The notes beneath the pieces were generated by a model. It did no database searches. It was not told where the DNA came from and saw only the letters and a list, made by a program, of their open reading frames with translations. From positions 1-9,889 of the forward strand of contig JAGODW010000032.1 of the NCBI GenBank assembly GCA_017998025.1: DNA of 9,889 nucleotides, given 5' to 3'. The DNA is from Spirochaetales bacterium (GTDB taxonomy: Bacteria > Spirochaetota > Spirochaetia > DTKZ01). Of the stretch, positions 1 to 7,171 are shown piece by piece (positions within the stretch are counted from its first letter, which is position 1; each line of letters opens with the position of its first letter). The translations under genes and the position numbers were made by a program.

Positions 1-2136
1 CCCCAGGGTAACTTCAACATTCCCGAATAGGTGTTCTACCCCTACTGATTCAGCCTCTGAAGCTTCCTCTAGTTTTGTACCTTCCTTGATAGGTTTTCGT
101 ATAACTTCTTCTACTAATTGCTTGAATGGCCCTTCCTTTGGAGAAGTAGGTGTTTGTAGGGCTCTTTCACTGATTTGAACAAGCCCATCCGTTTCTGTAA
201 TAATCACATTTCCTTTTTCAAAAGATTTTGCAGACAATTCTATGTATTCAATTTTTCCGGCTTCGTATAAATCTAGCAATGTTTCTCCCTTTGATATCTC
301 GGGGGCACCTTCTCTTTTTTTATAGGGAGATGTACCGAATAAATTGGCTCTGAATATCTTTACCGGCTTTTTAATTTCTTCTTTGAAAGATTGTTCTTGT
401 TCCAATAGCGGAAGTTCCTCAAGGATACCCCAATCATCTGCCGTTTCCAGCTCTGCTACTTCAGGTTCCTCAGGCTTCAACACTTCAGGCTCTAATTCCG
501 CAGCCTCTAATTCTTCCGTAGCTACTTCTGAAGATGATAGTTCTAGAGGCTCCACTTCCTCAAGTTCTGCAGCCTCTAACTCTTCAAGTTCCTCTGCAGG
601 TTCTTCCTCAAGGGTCTCATCTACAGGTCCTATCTCTACAGGTTCTAGCTCCTCTGCCTCTTCTGCCTCCTCTATAGTCTCTGCCTCTTCTGCCTCCTCT
701 AACTCCTCTACAGGCTCAAGCTCTTCTACTTCTTCTACTTCTTCTACTTCTTCTACTTCCTCCTCTGCCTCTTGCAGCTCTCCTGCTTCGGTTCCCGCGG
801 GTTCCGGTACTTCCGCAGGTTTAGAAGGTACCGGCCTTGCTTCGGATACACGGGAACCAGGTAAAAGCGTTCCGCCTCCTCCTATATTCTTCAACGCTTT
901 TTCAATCAACTCAGCTAACCGATTGATGTCTACCTGTGGTGGAGCCTGAGATTCAGCCGCCTTTCCCCCTAAAACAGTAAGTATTTCGTCCCAGCTTTTA
1001 TCCAGCAACGATTCCAATCTTTGATGCTCTTCCTTCTTTACCTTTCCAATTCCTCGTAATATTTCTTGTTTGACTTCCTCTCGCCTGCCTTCTAATTCAT
1101 TTTTAATTCTTTTCCAATCAATTTCCTGTTTTCTTTCAAAATGCTCCCATAGGAGGTGTAACTGTAGTTTCTTTATTCTCTCGCTCACAATTAATGCCGG
1201 CTCTTGCTTTATATTCAGGAGAAGGAACAAGAGTAAAAATAGGGTAAGAAATACAGCAGAAAGAATAATTAATTTTAGAGTTCGATTTAGACCAAACAAG
1301 CTTTCTGGAACGAACATACCAACTTTAAATCGGGAAGGTACTTCGCTTTCGAAAAAAACAAAAGGTTCTCCCGATTCTAACGTGAAAGAAAGAAGATCTT
1401 GCGATCCGTTCCTCCAGTACGAATCCACTATCTCCAGTGCTTTTTCTCCCAGCTGCTGTGATTTTAGCAAAATACCAATACCATCTACTAATCCAATTTG
1501 ATCTCCGATCTCTAACAATCCTTTTCGAAGTAAGAAGTTCTGCAAACCACGTTTTCCTTGATAAAACAACGCATAACCCACATGCTTATCATAGATATCG
1601 TTTACTTTGTAACAGTAAACAAAAGTGTCTGTCTCACCATAGATTAGAATAGGTTCCTCTATCGCTCTTGTTCTAAGTGTGTCGATAAAAGATTGATTTT
1701 CGACATCCTTAAAGTCTCGATACTCGATATTTGTCGGAGTCCTCCGTACGATATCTTCACTGAACGTACTGAAATGAATCCGATCAAAGGAGATATCAAC
1801 AAACCGGACTCCCGCAAGGAAAGGTTCTTCAGATACTAGCTTTCCAAAAAGGTTCTCTCGCCCAAAGATATGTTCTCGGCTTTGATTTAAAAAATATACC
1901 GTTTTTAAGACATCCGAATTTAAAAGATCTTTGTATTTTTCTTGATTGATCCCATGGTAAGATTCTATTTCAGCAGAGGTAGCATTTAAAGAACGCTGGA
2001 TATCTTTTTGTATTTTTACATTATAGAAATGAGTCTCAATATAGTTAAATAGTCCAGAAAAAGAAAAAAAAACGAACGCAGTAAATAAAATTAATGTGAT
2101 AAGTAGACTGAGAAAGAGTTTCTGAACAGAACTCAT
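1..2136 (-). CDS. Uncharacterised two-pass membrane protein with Glu-rich cytoplasmic tract (3'-partial)
   Basis: The frame is open from an ATG at 2136 to the window edge (712 codons, no stop), so the C-terminus is missing. An in-frame TAG just upstream of the ATG and a GGGGGA motif 11 nt before it support this start. Layout: membrane segment at about residues 7-30; extracytoplasmic domain at 31-286, including a stretch reading VRFVDISFDRIHFSTF; second membrane segment at 287-308; charged helical, coiled-coil-like segment at about 315-390 ending near DKSWDEILTVLGG; Gly/Pro-rich linker; Glu-rich tract at 453-568; and a mixed region at 569-712 with two LFG motifs. The topology resembles a membrane sensor (Cache-like ectodomain possible), but no HAMP, kinase, cyclase or methyl-accepting domain is visible. 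From memory it resembles hypothetical proteins of treponemes; function is unknown. It lies after the operon terminator, so it is probably transcribed separately. Confidence 0.88.
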   Translation of the reverse strand, partial: MSSVQKLFLSLLITLILFTAFVFFSFSGLFNYIETHFYNVKIQKDIQRSLNATSAEIESYHGINQEKYKDLLNSDVLKTVYFLNQSREHIFGRENLFGKLVSEEPFLAGVRFVDISFDRIHFSTFSEDIVRRTPTNIEYRDFKDVENQSFIDTLRTRAIEEPILIYGETDTFVYCYKVNDIYDKHVGYALFYQGKRGLQNFLLRKGLLEIGDQIGLVDGIGILLKSQQLGEKALEIVDSYWRNGSQDLLSFTLESGEPFVFFESEVPSRFKVGMFVPESLFGLNRTLKLIILSAVFLTLFLLLFLLLNIKQEPALIVSERIKKLQLHLLWEHFERKQEIDWKRIKNELEGRREEVKQEILRGIGKVKKEEHQRLESLLDKSWDEILTVLGGKAAESQAPPQVDINRLAELIEKALKNIGGGGTLLPGSRVSEARPVPSKPAEVPEPAGTEAGELQEAEEEVEEVEEVEEVEELEPVEELEEAEEAETIEEAEEAEELEPVEIGPVDETLEEEPAEELEELEAAELEEVEPLELSSSEVATEELEAAELEPEVLKPEEPEVAELETADDWGILEELPLLEQEQSFKEEIKKPVKIFRANLFGTSPYKKREGAPEISKGETLLDLYEAGKIEYIELSAKSFEKGNVIITETDGLVQISERALQTPTSPKEGPFKQLVEEVIRKPIKEGTKLEEASEAESVGVEHLFGNVEVTLG
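652..701. repeat. Pair of identical 23-bp direct repeats, 27-bp period, in the Glu-rich tract
   Basis: Positions 652-674 and 679-701 are identical over 23 bases and are offset by 27 bp, three times the 9-bp unit seen nearby. A looser copy pair at 634-650 and 706-722 (encoding E-L-E-P-V-E) is offset by 72 bp, again a multiple of nine. The tract therefore appears to have grown by in-frame duplication of short Glu-rich blocks. Confidence 0.9.
724..759. repeat. Four perfect 9-bp tandem repeats inside the Glu-rich coding tract
   Basis: The plus strand shows TTCTACTTC four times in a row without mismatch. On the coding (minus) strand the unit is GAAGTAGAA, giving a run of E-V-E triplets at about residues 460-471 of the membrane protein. 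Because the unit is a multiple of three, gain or loss of copies would change protein length without a frameshift. Confidence 0.95.
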
Positions 2137-2147
2137 GAATACGCTAA

Positions 2148-2153
2148 TCCCCC
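2148..2153 (-). promoter_or_regulatory. Ribosome-binding site for the membrane-protein gene
   Basis: The minus strand reads GGGGGA, 11 nt before the ATG at 2136. The spacing is slightly long, but it is the only purine-rich stretch close to the start, and an in-frame TAG upstream rules out a longer N-terminus. Confidence 0.5.
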
Positions 2154-2176
2154 GATACTTTCTTATCTAGATATTA

Positions 2177-2182
2177 AGTATA
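2177..2182 (-). promoter_or_regulatory. Possible -10 element for the membrane-protein gene
   Basis: The minus strand carries TATACT (five of six matches to TATAAT) between the operon terminator and the gene. The sequence about 17 nt upstream (TATGTT) is a poor -35 match. An overlapping alternative is TTTAAA and TAATAT with a 16-nt spacer. The whole region is AT-rich, so chance matches are likely; the case rests mainly on the upstream terminator, which implies a separate start of transcription. Confidence 0.3.
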
Positions 2183-2230
2183 TCGGATTCTCTTTAAAGA
2201 ACATAGAGTTTAATATTTTTAGATAGTTAT

Positions 2231-2277
2231 AAAGGCAAAAAAAGGGTTGCACAGGAGTTAAGTCCCGGCAACCCTTT
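2231..2277 (-). terminator. Rho-independent terminator closing the ribosomal operon
   Basis: On the minus strand AAAGGGTTGC (from 2277) and GCAACCCTTT (ending at 2241) form a perfect 10-bp stem. The 17-nt interior can pair further (CGGGA with TCCTG-type pairing, one bulge). T residues follow the stem at once and continue after a short GCC interruption. It starts 29 nt after the rplQ stop. There is no comparable T-run on the plus strand, so it acts in one direction. Confidence 0.93.
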
Positions 2278-2306
2278 CCTATTAAATCGAGAAAAAGGGA
2301 TAAGTA

Positions 2307-2720
2307 CTATGCTTTCTTTTCTTCTTCTTTTAATTTCTTGGGTTTCTTCCCCATTGCAGCGGCATTTCTTTCCACCAGCTCTAGAAATACTATTTCGCTC
2401 GCGTCTCCCTCTCTTTTGCCTAATTTTAACATCCGGGTGTATCCTCCGGGACGTTCGGAAAATCGAGGCGCAATCTCCTTAAACAGCTTAGCCAGAATGG
2501 CCTTATCATAAATATGCTTCTGTACAATCCGACGATTATGGACAGTATCAATCTTGGCTCGAGTAATAAGTCTTTCCGCTACTCGCCGTATTTCTCTTGC
2601 CTTAGCTTTGGTCGTTTGAATTCTTTCATATTTAAAGAGAGATGTTACCATATTGCGTAGTAAAGCTTTTCTATGGCCCGCCCTTCTACTGAGGGTATTA
2701 AAACCTATCTTATGCTTCAT
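2307..2720 (-). CDS. rplQ: 50S ribosomal protein L17
   Basis: L17 lies near the exit of the peptide tunnel in the large ribosomal subunit. The 137-residue product begins with the family signature [20 protein letters not shown] and has the conserved [19 protein letters not shown] and [19 protein letters not shown] segments. The C-terminus ends in a Lys/Glu-rich tail (about residues 122-137), which varies in this family. Its ATG lies inside the end of rpoA with an 11-nt overlap, so translation of the two is probably coupled. It is the last gene of the run: the stop (TAG) is followed 29 nt later by a strong terminator. Identity is secure. Confidence 0.97.
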   Translation of the reverse strand: MKHKIGFNTLSRRAGHRKALLRNMVTSLFKYERIQTTKAKAREIRRVAERLITRAKIDTVHNRRIVQKHIYDKAILAKLFKEIAPRFSERPGGYTRMLKLGKREGDASEIVFLELVERNAAAMGKKPKKLKEEEKKA

Positions 2721-3768
2721 TGGTTTCTTCCTTTTTCTTTTTTACGGTTTTCAATGCTTTTTTCAACGCTGCATAATCCGTCATTCCAAGATTAAGGTTC
2801 CATTCCAGTAATTTTTCCTTTATCTCCTGCAACGATTTCTTTCCGAAATTCCTCGTCTTGGCTATTTCTTCTTCTGTCCGCATAGTCAAATCACCGATCG
2901 TTCGGATATTTGCATTTTTCAGACAGTTGCTGGATCGAACAGAAAGCTCCAGTTCCTCCACAGGGGTTTCTAACAGTTTCCGGATTCCTTCCTCTTCCTC
3001 ATCTGTGTCCCCTTCTCCAAAGATATTATCCTCATCAAAGTTGATAAAAATAGTAAAATGATCTTTGGCAATCTTAGCTGCCTCAGCTACTGCATCTTCG
3101 GGGGTAATAGTGCCGTCCGTCCAGACTTCCAGCGTTAACTTATCATAGTCAGAACGCTGTCCGACTCGAGTATCTTCTATCGTATATTTCACCTTTTTAA
3201 TAGGAGAAAAAATGGCATCCATAGGTATCGTTCCAATTACTTCGATATACTTTTCATTCAATTCAGCCGGAACATACCCTCTTCCCAAATCTATCTGTAA
3301 CTCTAATTCAAAATTTGCATCTTCCATCGTAGTTGCAATGTGATGATCCTTATTAAGGACCTCCACAGCTTCCTCTACTTCCAGATCCGACCCTTTTAAT
3401 TCTTTCTTCCCCTTTACTTCTACAATAATTGTTCGTTGCTCAATATCATCCTTCAGCCGAAGCTGGAGAAGCTTTAAATTATTGATCAGATCCGGAGTAT
3501 CTTCTACCACCCCAGGAATTGCTTCAAACTCACTGGACAATACATGAGGCGTTCCTTCCTTATCGTAGCTCGTTATCCGTACAGCCGTTACTGCATATCC
3601 TTGAATGGAAGATAGGAGAATACGGCGGAGACTATTTCCAATAGTTGTACCATACCCTCTCTCGAAAGGATAGGCAATAAACTTGCCATAGTCACGTGAG
3701 GACTCACTGTGCTCGAAGATAATTCCCTTAGGTCTTTTGAAACCTTTTAGAAGGTTTTTTCGCGCCAT
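2710..3768 (-). CDS. rpoA: DNA-directed RNA polymerase subunit alpha
   Basis: The alpha subunit dimerises to nucleate RNA polymerase assembly and contacts upstream promoter DNA and activators. The N-terminal domain (about residues 18-245) carries the conserved [19 protein letters not shown] (residues 34-52) and the [12 protein letters not shown] region. An acidic linker at about 251-260 ([10 protein letters not shown]) leads to the C-terminal domain, where [11 protein letters not shown] at 278-288 matches the DNA-binding helix; Arg278 aligns with Escherichia coli Arg265. The protein ends with a Lys-rich tail. At 352 residues it is somewhat longer than the usual 310-340. The ATG is preceded by TGAGGA, in which the rpsD stop TGA overlaps the ribosome-binding site. 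The N-terminus [15 protein letters not shown] resembles spirochaete RpoA. Confidence 0.97.
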   Translation of the reverse strand: MARKNLLKGFKRPKGIIFEHSESSRDYGKFIAYPFERGYGTTIGNSLRRILLSSIQGYAVTAVRITSYDKEGTPHVLSSEFEAIPGVVEDTPDLINNLKLLQLRLKDDIEQRTIIVEVKGKKELKGSDLEVEEAVEVLNKDHHIATTMEDANFELELQIDLGRGYVPAELNEKYIEVIGTIPMDAIFSPIKKVKYTIEDTRVGQRSDYDKLTLEVWTDGTITPEDAVAEAAKIAKDHFTIFINFDEDNIFGEGDTDEEEEGIRKLLETPVEELELSVRSSNCLKNANIRTIGDLTMRTEEEIAKTRNFGKKSLQEIKEKLLEWNLNLGMTDYAALKKALKTVKKKKEETNEA

Positions 3769-3777
3769 TTATTTTCC

Positions 3778-4413
3778 TCACTTGGAATAGAGTTCAACAA
3801 CTAACTGTTCTCGTATATCCATCATATCTGTTAGGTCGTTTCTCCGAGGTACCGCTTTAAAGATCCCCACCATTGTATCTGGATTTACTTCCAACCACGG
3901 AGCAACTCCCGATCGGGTATATTCCTTTAAGCTTTCCTTTACAGAGAGTAATTTTTTGCCTGATTCTGCGATTTCAATACGATCTTCCGGCTTTAGTAAG
4001 TACGATGGAATTGTGACTCGCTTTCCATTGACCAATACATGGCCATGACTCACCAATTGTCTTGCCTGGTTACGAGAGGAGGCAAACCGCAATCGATACA
4101 CTACATTATCTAATCTGCGTTCCAAAAGCATAAATAAGTTCTCGCCTGTTTTTCCCGGCAATTGGGAAGCTTTGAAAAACGTATTTTCAAACTGTTTTTC
4201 TAACAAGCAATAGATCCTTTTCATTTTTTGCTTTTCCCGAAGCTGAACAGCGTAGTCGGTTTTCTTACCCAACCGTGTCCGCAATGCTTTCCCGGGAGCT
4301 TGCCTCTTTTTTGAAATTGCACATTTATCGCTATAGCACCGTTCACCTTTCAGGAACAGTTTGGTGCCTTCTGCACGGCATAACCTGCACTGTGGGCCGG
4401 TATATCTTGCCAT
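3778..4413 (-). CDS. rpsD: 30S ribosomal protein S4, zinc-binding type
   Basis: S4 is a primary 16S rRNA binder that starts 30S assembly and helps proofreading. The 211-residue product has an N-terminal four-cysteine zinc motif (Cys9, Cys12, Cys26, Cys31), so it is the C+ form. An S4 RNA-binding domain follows, with LERRLDNVVYRLRFASSRNQARQLVSHGHVLVNGK split across about residues 97-131. The C-terminus is typical (VVELYSK). It sits between rpsK and rpoA, as in the alpha operon of many bacteria, with 14 nt after rpsK and 9 nt before rpoA. The purine-rich TAGGGAGAAGGG before its ATG includes the rpsK stop. In enterobacteria S4 represses this operon through a leader; no comparable leader can be recognised here. 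Confidence 0.97.
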   Translation of the reverse strand: MARYTGPQCRLCRAEGTKLFLKGERCYSDKCAISKKRQAPGKALRTRLGKKTDYAVQLREKQKMKRIYCLLEKQFENTFFKASQLPGKTGENLFMLLERRLDNVVYRLRFASSRNQARQLVSHGHVLVNGKRVTIPSYLLKPEDRIEIAESGKKLLSVKESLKEYTRSGVAPWLEVNPDTMVGIFKAVPRRNDLTDMMDIREQLVVELYSK

Positions 4414-4427
4414 TTGTACCCTTCTCC

Positions 4428-4808
4428 CTATACTCTTCTTGCTTTTCTAGGTCTACACCCATTATGAGGAATAGGTGTAACATCCCGAATAGATTTAACC
4501 TTTAATCCCAGAGCACCCAGAGACCGTATAGCCGATTCTCGTCCTACTCCAGGGCCTTTTACAAATACGTTCACTTCTCTTAGCCCGCTGTCCATCGCCT
4601 TCTGGGCTGCTGTTTCTGCTGTTGTCTGTGCTGCAAACGGTGTAGACTTCTTAGCCCCTCTAAATCCTAATCCGCCTGCACTTGCCCAGGAAACTGCATT
4701 TCCTTTTAAATCCGTTATGGTGACTATGGTATTATTGAAAGTTGCCTGTATATAGACATTCCCTTCGTATACCGTCTTTTTTTCTTTTCTTTTTTTCGCC
4801 TTTGCCAA
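4428..4808 (-). CDS. rpsK: 30S ribosomal protein S11 (TTG start)
   Basis: S11 lies on the platform of the 30S subunit, near the mRNA exit and the Shine-Dalgarno helix. The 126-residue product has the conserved [32 protein letters not shown] and [13 protein letters not shown] segments and the invariant C-terminal [18 protein letters not shown]. The start codon is TTG: the codon at 4808-4806 reads TTG, 8 nt after GGAGGG, and no ATG lies nearby in this frame before the conserved core. The resulting N-terminus, (M)AKAKKRKEK, looks typical of S11. It lies 18 nt after rpsM and 14 nt before rpsD. The stop is TAG. Confidence 0.96.
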   Translation of the reverse strand: MAKAKKRKEKKTVYEGNVYIQATFNNTIVTITDLKGNAVSWASAGGLGFRGAKKSTPFAAQTTAETAAQKAMDSGLREVNVFVKGPGVGRESAIRSLGALGLKVKSIRDVTPIPHNGCRPRKARRV

Positions 4809-4816
4809 AGCTGCTG

Positions 4817-4822
4817 CCCTCC
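4817..4822 (-). promoter_or_regulatory. Ribosome-binding site that fixes the TTG start of rpsK
   Basis: The minus strand reads GGAGGG, 8 nt before the TTG at 4808. This near-ideal strength and spacing supports TTG as the true initiation codon. Confidence 0.85.
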
Positions 4823-4826
4823 GTCC

Positions 4827-5198
4827 TTAGGTTGCTTTCTTCTTACCCGCAACCGTCTTCTTCTTTCCTTTGCGGGTGCGCGCGTTAGTCCGTGTTCTCT
4901 GACCACGGACCGGAAGTCCTCGTCTATGCCGAAGACCTCGGTAACATCCTATATCCATTAACCTCTTAATGTTGAGGGAGATTTCTGTTCTAAGTCTTCC
5001 CTCGACCTTATATTCATTCTCTATAACGTTTCTGAGTTCATTGATTTCTTCTGCTGATAAATCGTTCGCCTTTCTGCTGGGATCGATCTTTGTTTTTTCA
5101 CATATTTTCTTAGCTGAAGATCTCCCAATACCATAGATATAGGTTAATGCTACATCCAGACGTTTATTGGGCAGGTCTACTCCCGCAATTCGAGCCAT
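4827..5198 (-). CDS. rpsM: 30S ribosomal protein S13
   Basis: S13 sits in the head of the 30S subunit and contacts the P-site tRNA and the 50S subunit through bridges. The 123-residue product starts with [20 protein letters not shown], followed by the [11 protein letters not shown] helix-two-turn-helix region (about 22-32). The basic C-terminus carries the signature [24 protein letters not shown] in two adjacent parts and a Lys-rich tail that reaches the tRNA. The ATG at 5198 is preceded by a very purine-rich stretch containing GGAGGAGGG that begins within the rpmJ stop codon. The gap to rpmJ is only 18 nt, so there is little room for a regulatory leader here. The stop is TAA. Confidence 0.97.
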   Translation of the reverse strand: MARIAGVDLPNKRLDVALTYIYGIGRSSAKKICEKTKIDPSRKANDLSAEEINELRNVIENEYKVEGRLRTEISLNIKRLMDIGCYRGLRHRRGLPVRGQRTRTNARTRKGKKKTVAGKKKAT

Positions 5199-5216
5199 GC
5201 CTTTTCCCTCCTCCCC

Positions 5217-5330
5217 CTACCGTTGCCGCTGTTTATGTTTTGGGTTCTCGCAAATAATCCGGACGACTCCACGCCTTTTGATTACCTTGCATTTATCACA
5301 GATTCTTTTCACACTTACCCGAACTTTCAT
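5217..5330 (-). CDS. rpmJ: 50S ribosomal protein L36, zinc-binding type
   Basis: L36 is the smallest large-subunit protein and binds 23S rRNA through a zinc ribbon. Reading the gap between secY and rpsM gives a 37-residue product beginning [15 protein letters not shown] and ending KHKQRQR, followed by TAG. The ligands are Cys11, Cys14, Cys27 and His32 (C-x2-C-x12-C-x4-H), so this is the zinc-binding C+ form. GAGGAAG lies 3 nt before the ATG. It is 17 nt after secY and 18 nt before rpsM. It lies directly after secY with no adk, map or infA between them. Confidence 0.97.
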   Translation of the reverse strand: MKVRVSVKRICDKCKVIKRRGVVRIICENPKHKQRQR

Positions 5331-5347
5331 AATCTTCCTCTTTATCT

Positions 5348-6670
5348 CTATAAGTTTCTGGAACGTATCTTTCCTTTTTTGACCAGTCCTTCATGATGAT
5401 GCATTTTCAGGAACCCTTCCAGTTGTGCCATTGTATCCAGGTCAACTCCTACCATGATCAATAATGAGGTTCCTCCCATCAAGTAGGCCAAATCTGAAGG
5501 AAAATTAAAAATACGTTGTACGATAGTCGGAATTATTGCTATAAACGCAAGAAACAACGACCCGGGAAGTATAATGCGATTTAATACTTTGGTAAAGTAT
5601 TCTTCCATCTTCTCCGATCGAATCCCCGGAATAGACCCCCCATTTTCTCGTATATTTTTGGATATTTCTACTGGATTCAAACTAACCTGCGTGTAGAAGT
5701 ACGCAAAAAATATAATTAAAATTGTGTAGAGAATTAAGTAAGGTGGCCCATCCGGACGCAACCAATAGGCAAAGTCGGATAACCACTTTACCTTTGCACC
5801 AATACTCCCGGCAATCTGCAGGGGAAAGGTCAATACCGAAGAGGCAAAAATAACCGGAATTACTCCAGATGGATTGATTTTAAAGGGTATGTACGTATTT
5901 TGCGCCCCGTACATCTTTCTCCCAACCACTCTTTTTGCATAGTGAACAGGGATCTTTCGTTGTCCTTGTTGTTCAATAATTACCAGTGCAACTACAATAA
6001 TGAACATAATAAATACTACAAGCACGAATACCGGGTTTAATTCCCTCTGTTGAATCTTCTTTAACAAAGAGTACAAAGAATCCGGCAATCGGGCCACGAT
6101 CCCTGCAAAAATCAGTAAAGATATTCCGTTTCCAATACCCCGCTGGGTTATCTGTTCGCCTATCCACATAAGGAAAATCGTACCTGTAGTAACCGTTAAC
6201 ATGGCAATTAAGGAGTAGGAAAGCTTTCCCATTGTAATAGCATCGGGAATCCTATCAGCATACACAGTAACCGCATACGACTGGACAAGACAAACCAGAA
6301 CTGTACCATAGCGTGTATACTTCTGAATTTTCTTCCGTCCTCCCTCCTCTTCAGACAGCTTCTTTAAGCTGGGAAATACAAGGAGGAGCAACTGCATAAT
6401 GATAGACATAGAAATATACGGCATGATCCCCAGCATAAAAATAGAGAAGTTTTTAAATGCTCCTCCCGCAAAGAAATCAAGGTAATCTGTAATTGAGATT
6501 CCGCCGGTAGACTCTTGTGTCATGAAGTATAGCTTCAAGGCATTTACATTGATCCCAGGAATAGGAAGGGTAGCACCTAATCGAAAGATGATCAGCATAA
6601 AGAAGGTAAAAAATATTCTTTCCCGTAGTTCCTTGATCCTAAACATATCCAGTAGAGCGTTGTTAGCCAT
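5348..6670 (-). CDS. secY: Preprotein translocase subunit SecY
   Basis: SecY forms the protein-conducting channel of the Sec translocon in the inner membrane, with SecE and SecG, and is driven by SecA or the ribosome. The 440-residue product has ten membrane segments, approximately at 18-36, 73-99, 118-138, 148-170, 181-195, 212-232, 267-286, 309-329, 366-385 and 393-410. Recognisable parts are the plug region before the second segment ([17 protein letters not shown]), [16 protein letters not shown] (176-191), [15 protein letters not shown] (241-255) in the fourth cytoplasmic loop, and GGSIPGIR (344-351) in the fifth; Arg351 aligns with the functionally important Escherichia coli Arg357. The basic C-terminal tail ([12 protein letters not shown]) is the ribosome/SecA contact side. 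Length and motifs are normal. TAGGA (rplO stop plus Shine-Dalgarno) precedes the ATG. Confidence 0.98.
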   Translation of the reverse strand: MANNALLDMFRIKELRERIFFTFFMLIIFRLGATLPIPGINVNALKLYFMTQESTGGISITDYLDFFAGGAFKNFSIFMLGIMPYISMSIIMQLLLLVFPSLKKLSEEEGGRKKIQKYTRYGTVLVCLVQSYAVTVYADRIPDAITMGKLSYSLIAMLTVTTGTIFLMWIGEQITQRGIGNGISLLIFAGIVARLPDSLYSLLKKIQQRELNPVFVLVVFIMFIIVVALVIIEQQGQRKIPVHYAKRVVGRKMYGAQNTYIPFKINPSGVIPVIFASSVLTFPLQIAGSIGAKVKWLSDFAYWLRPDGPPYLILYTILIIFFAYFYTQVSLNPVEISKNIRENGGSIPGIRSEKMEEYFTKVLNRIILPGSLFLAFIAIIPTIVQRIFNFPSDLAYLMGGTSLLIMVGVDLDTMAQLEGFLKMHHHEGLVKKGKIRSRNL

Positions 6671-6680
6671 TCAACTGTTC

Positions 6681-7169
6681 CTATTCTTTTATAGTTTCTT
6701 CAGGCGCAGATTCTTCTGGTTTCCCTAACTCTTTGATTTCCCCACCGCTTTTCTGTATTTTTTCTTTTGCACTTTTTGATACGGAGGCTACTTCAAAAAT
6801 AAGCTTCTTTTCCAGCTCTCCCCGGCCCAGAATCTTTATCCGGGCGAATTTCGTTTTTATAATGCCTTTTTCCTTTAAGGATGCAAGGTTTACCACCTCT
6901 CCTTCCGTATACTTGGCATTTAAGATATCTAAATTCACCGGTATAGTTTCTTCTTTAAACGGATAGTTGGAGAATCCCCGTCTGGCAATTCTTCTGAACA
7001 GAGGCATCTGCCCTCCCTCGAACCCCAGACGTACACCGCCTCCCGCTCGGGAGTTCTGCCCTTTATTCCCTTTACCAGCCGTTTTTTGTAGCCGGGTTCC
7101 AGAACCTCTTCCTACAATCTTTTTCTTTTTTCTTGAACCCGCCGGGGCTTTAAGAGTAAACGGTTCCAT
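6681..7169 (-). CDS. rplO: 50S ribosomal protein L15
   Basis: L15 is a late-assembling large-subunit protein bound to 23S rRNA. The 162-residue product has the glycine-rich RNA-threading N-terminus, with GRGSGTRLQKTAGKGNKGQ (about residues 21-39), followed by the GFEGGQMPLFRRIARRGFSN signature at about 49-68. The globular C-terminal part ends in an acidic extension (roughly ELGKPEESAPEETIKE), which makes it somewhat longer than the common 145-150 residues. GAGGAG lies 11 nt before the ATG, within the end of rpmD. The start is two bases after the rpmD stop, and the 10-nt gap to secY favours coupled translation. Confidence 0.97.
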   Translation of the reverse strand: MEPFTLKAPAGSRKKKKIVGRGSGTRLQKTAGKGNKGQNSRAGGGVRLGFEGGQMPLFRRIARRGFSNYPFKEETIPVNLDILNAKYTEGEVVNLASLKEKGIIKTKFARIKILGRGELEKKLIFEVASVSKSAKEKIQKSGGEIKELGKPEESAPEETIKE

Positions 7170-7171
7170 AA

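Noticed and set aside
344..949. Plus-strand 201-codon open frame, extremely Ser-rich
   Set aside because: It is the reverse complement of the Glu-rich tract: GAA and GAG codons read backwards give TTC/CTC-rich DNA, hence Ser in a shifted frame. No ribosome-binding site or family resemblance was seen, and the minus-strand frame explains the whole interval.
1070..1652. Plus-strand open frames of 143 and 71 codons
   Set aside because: Both lie antisense within the long membrane-protein frame, overlap each other and show no recognisable domain.
4724..4906. Minus-strand 60-codon open frame, Arg/Lys-rich
   Set aside because: It is an out-of-frame reading across the rpsM/rpsK junction; the basic composition comes from the ribosomal-protein DNA.
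5199..5216. S4-type translational-control leader before rpsM
   Set aside because: The rpmJ-rpsM gap is 18 nt and mostly a Shine-Dalgarno stretch. I see no room for, or sign of, an Escherichia coli-like pseudoknot leader.
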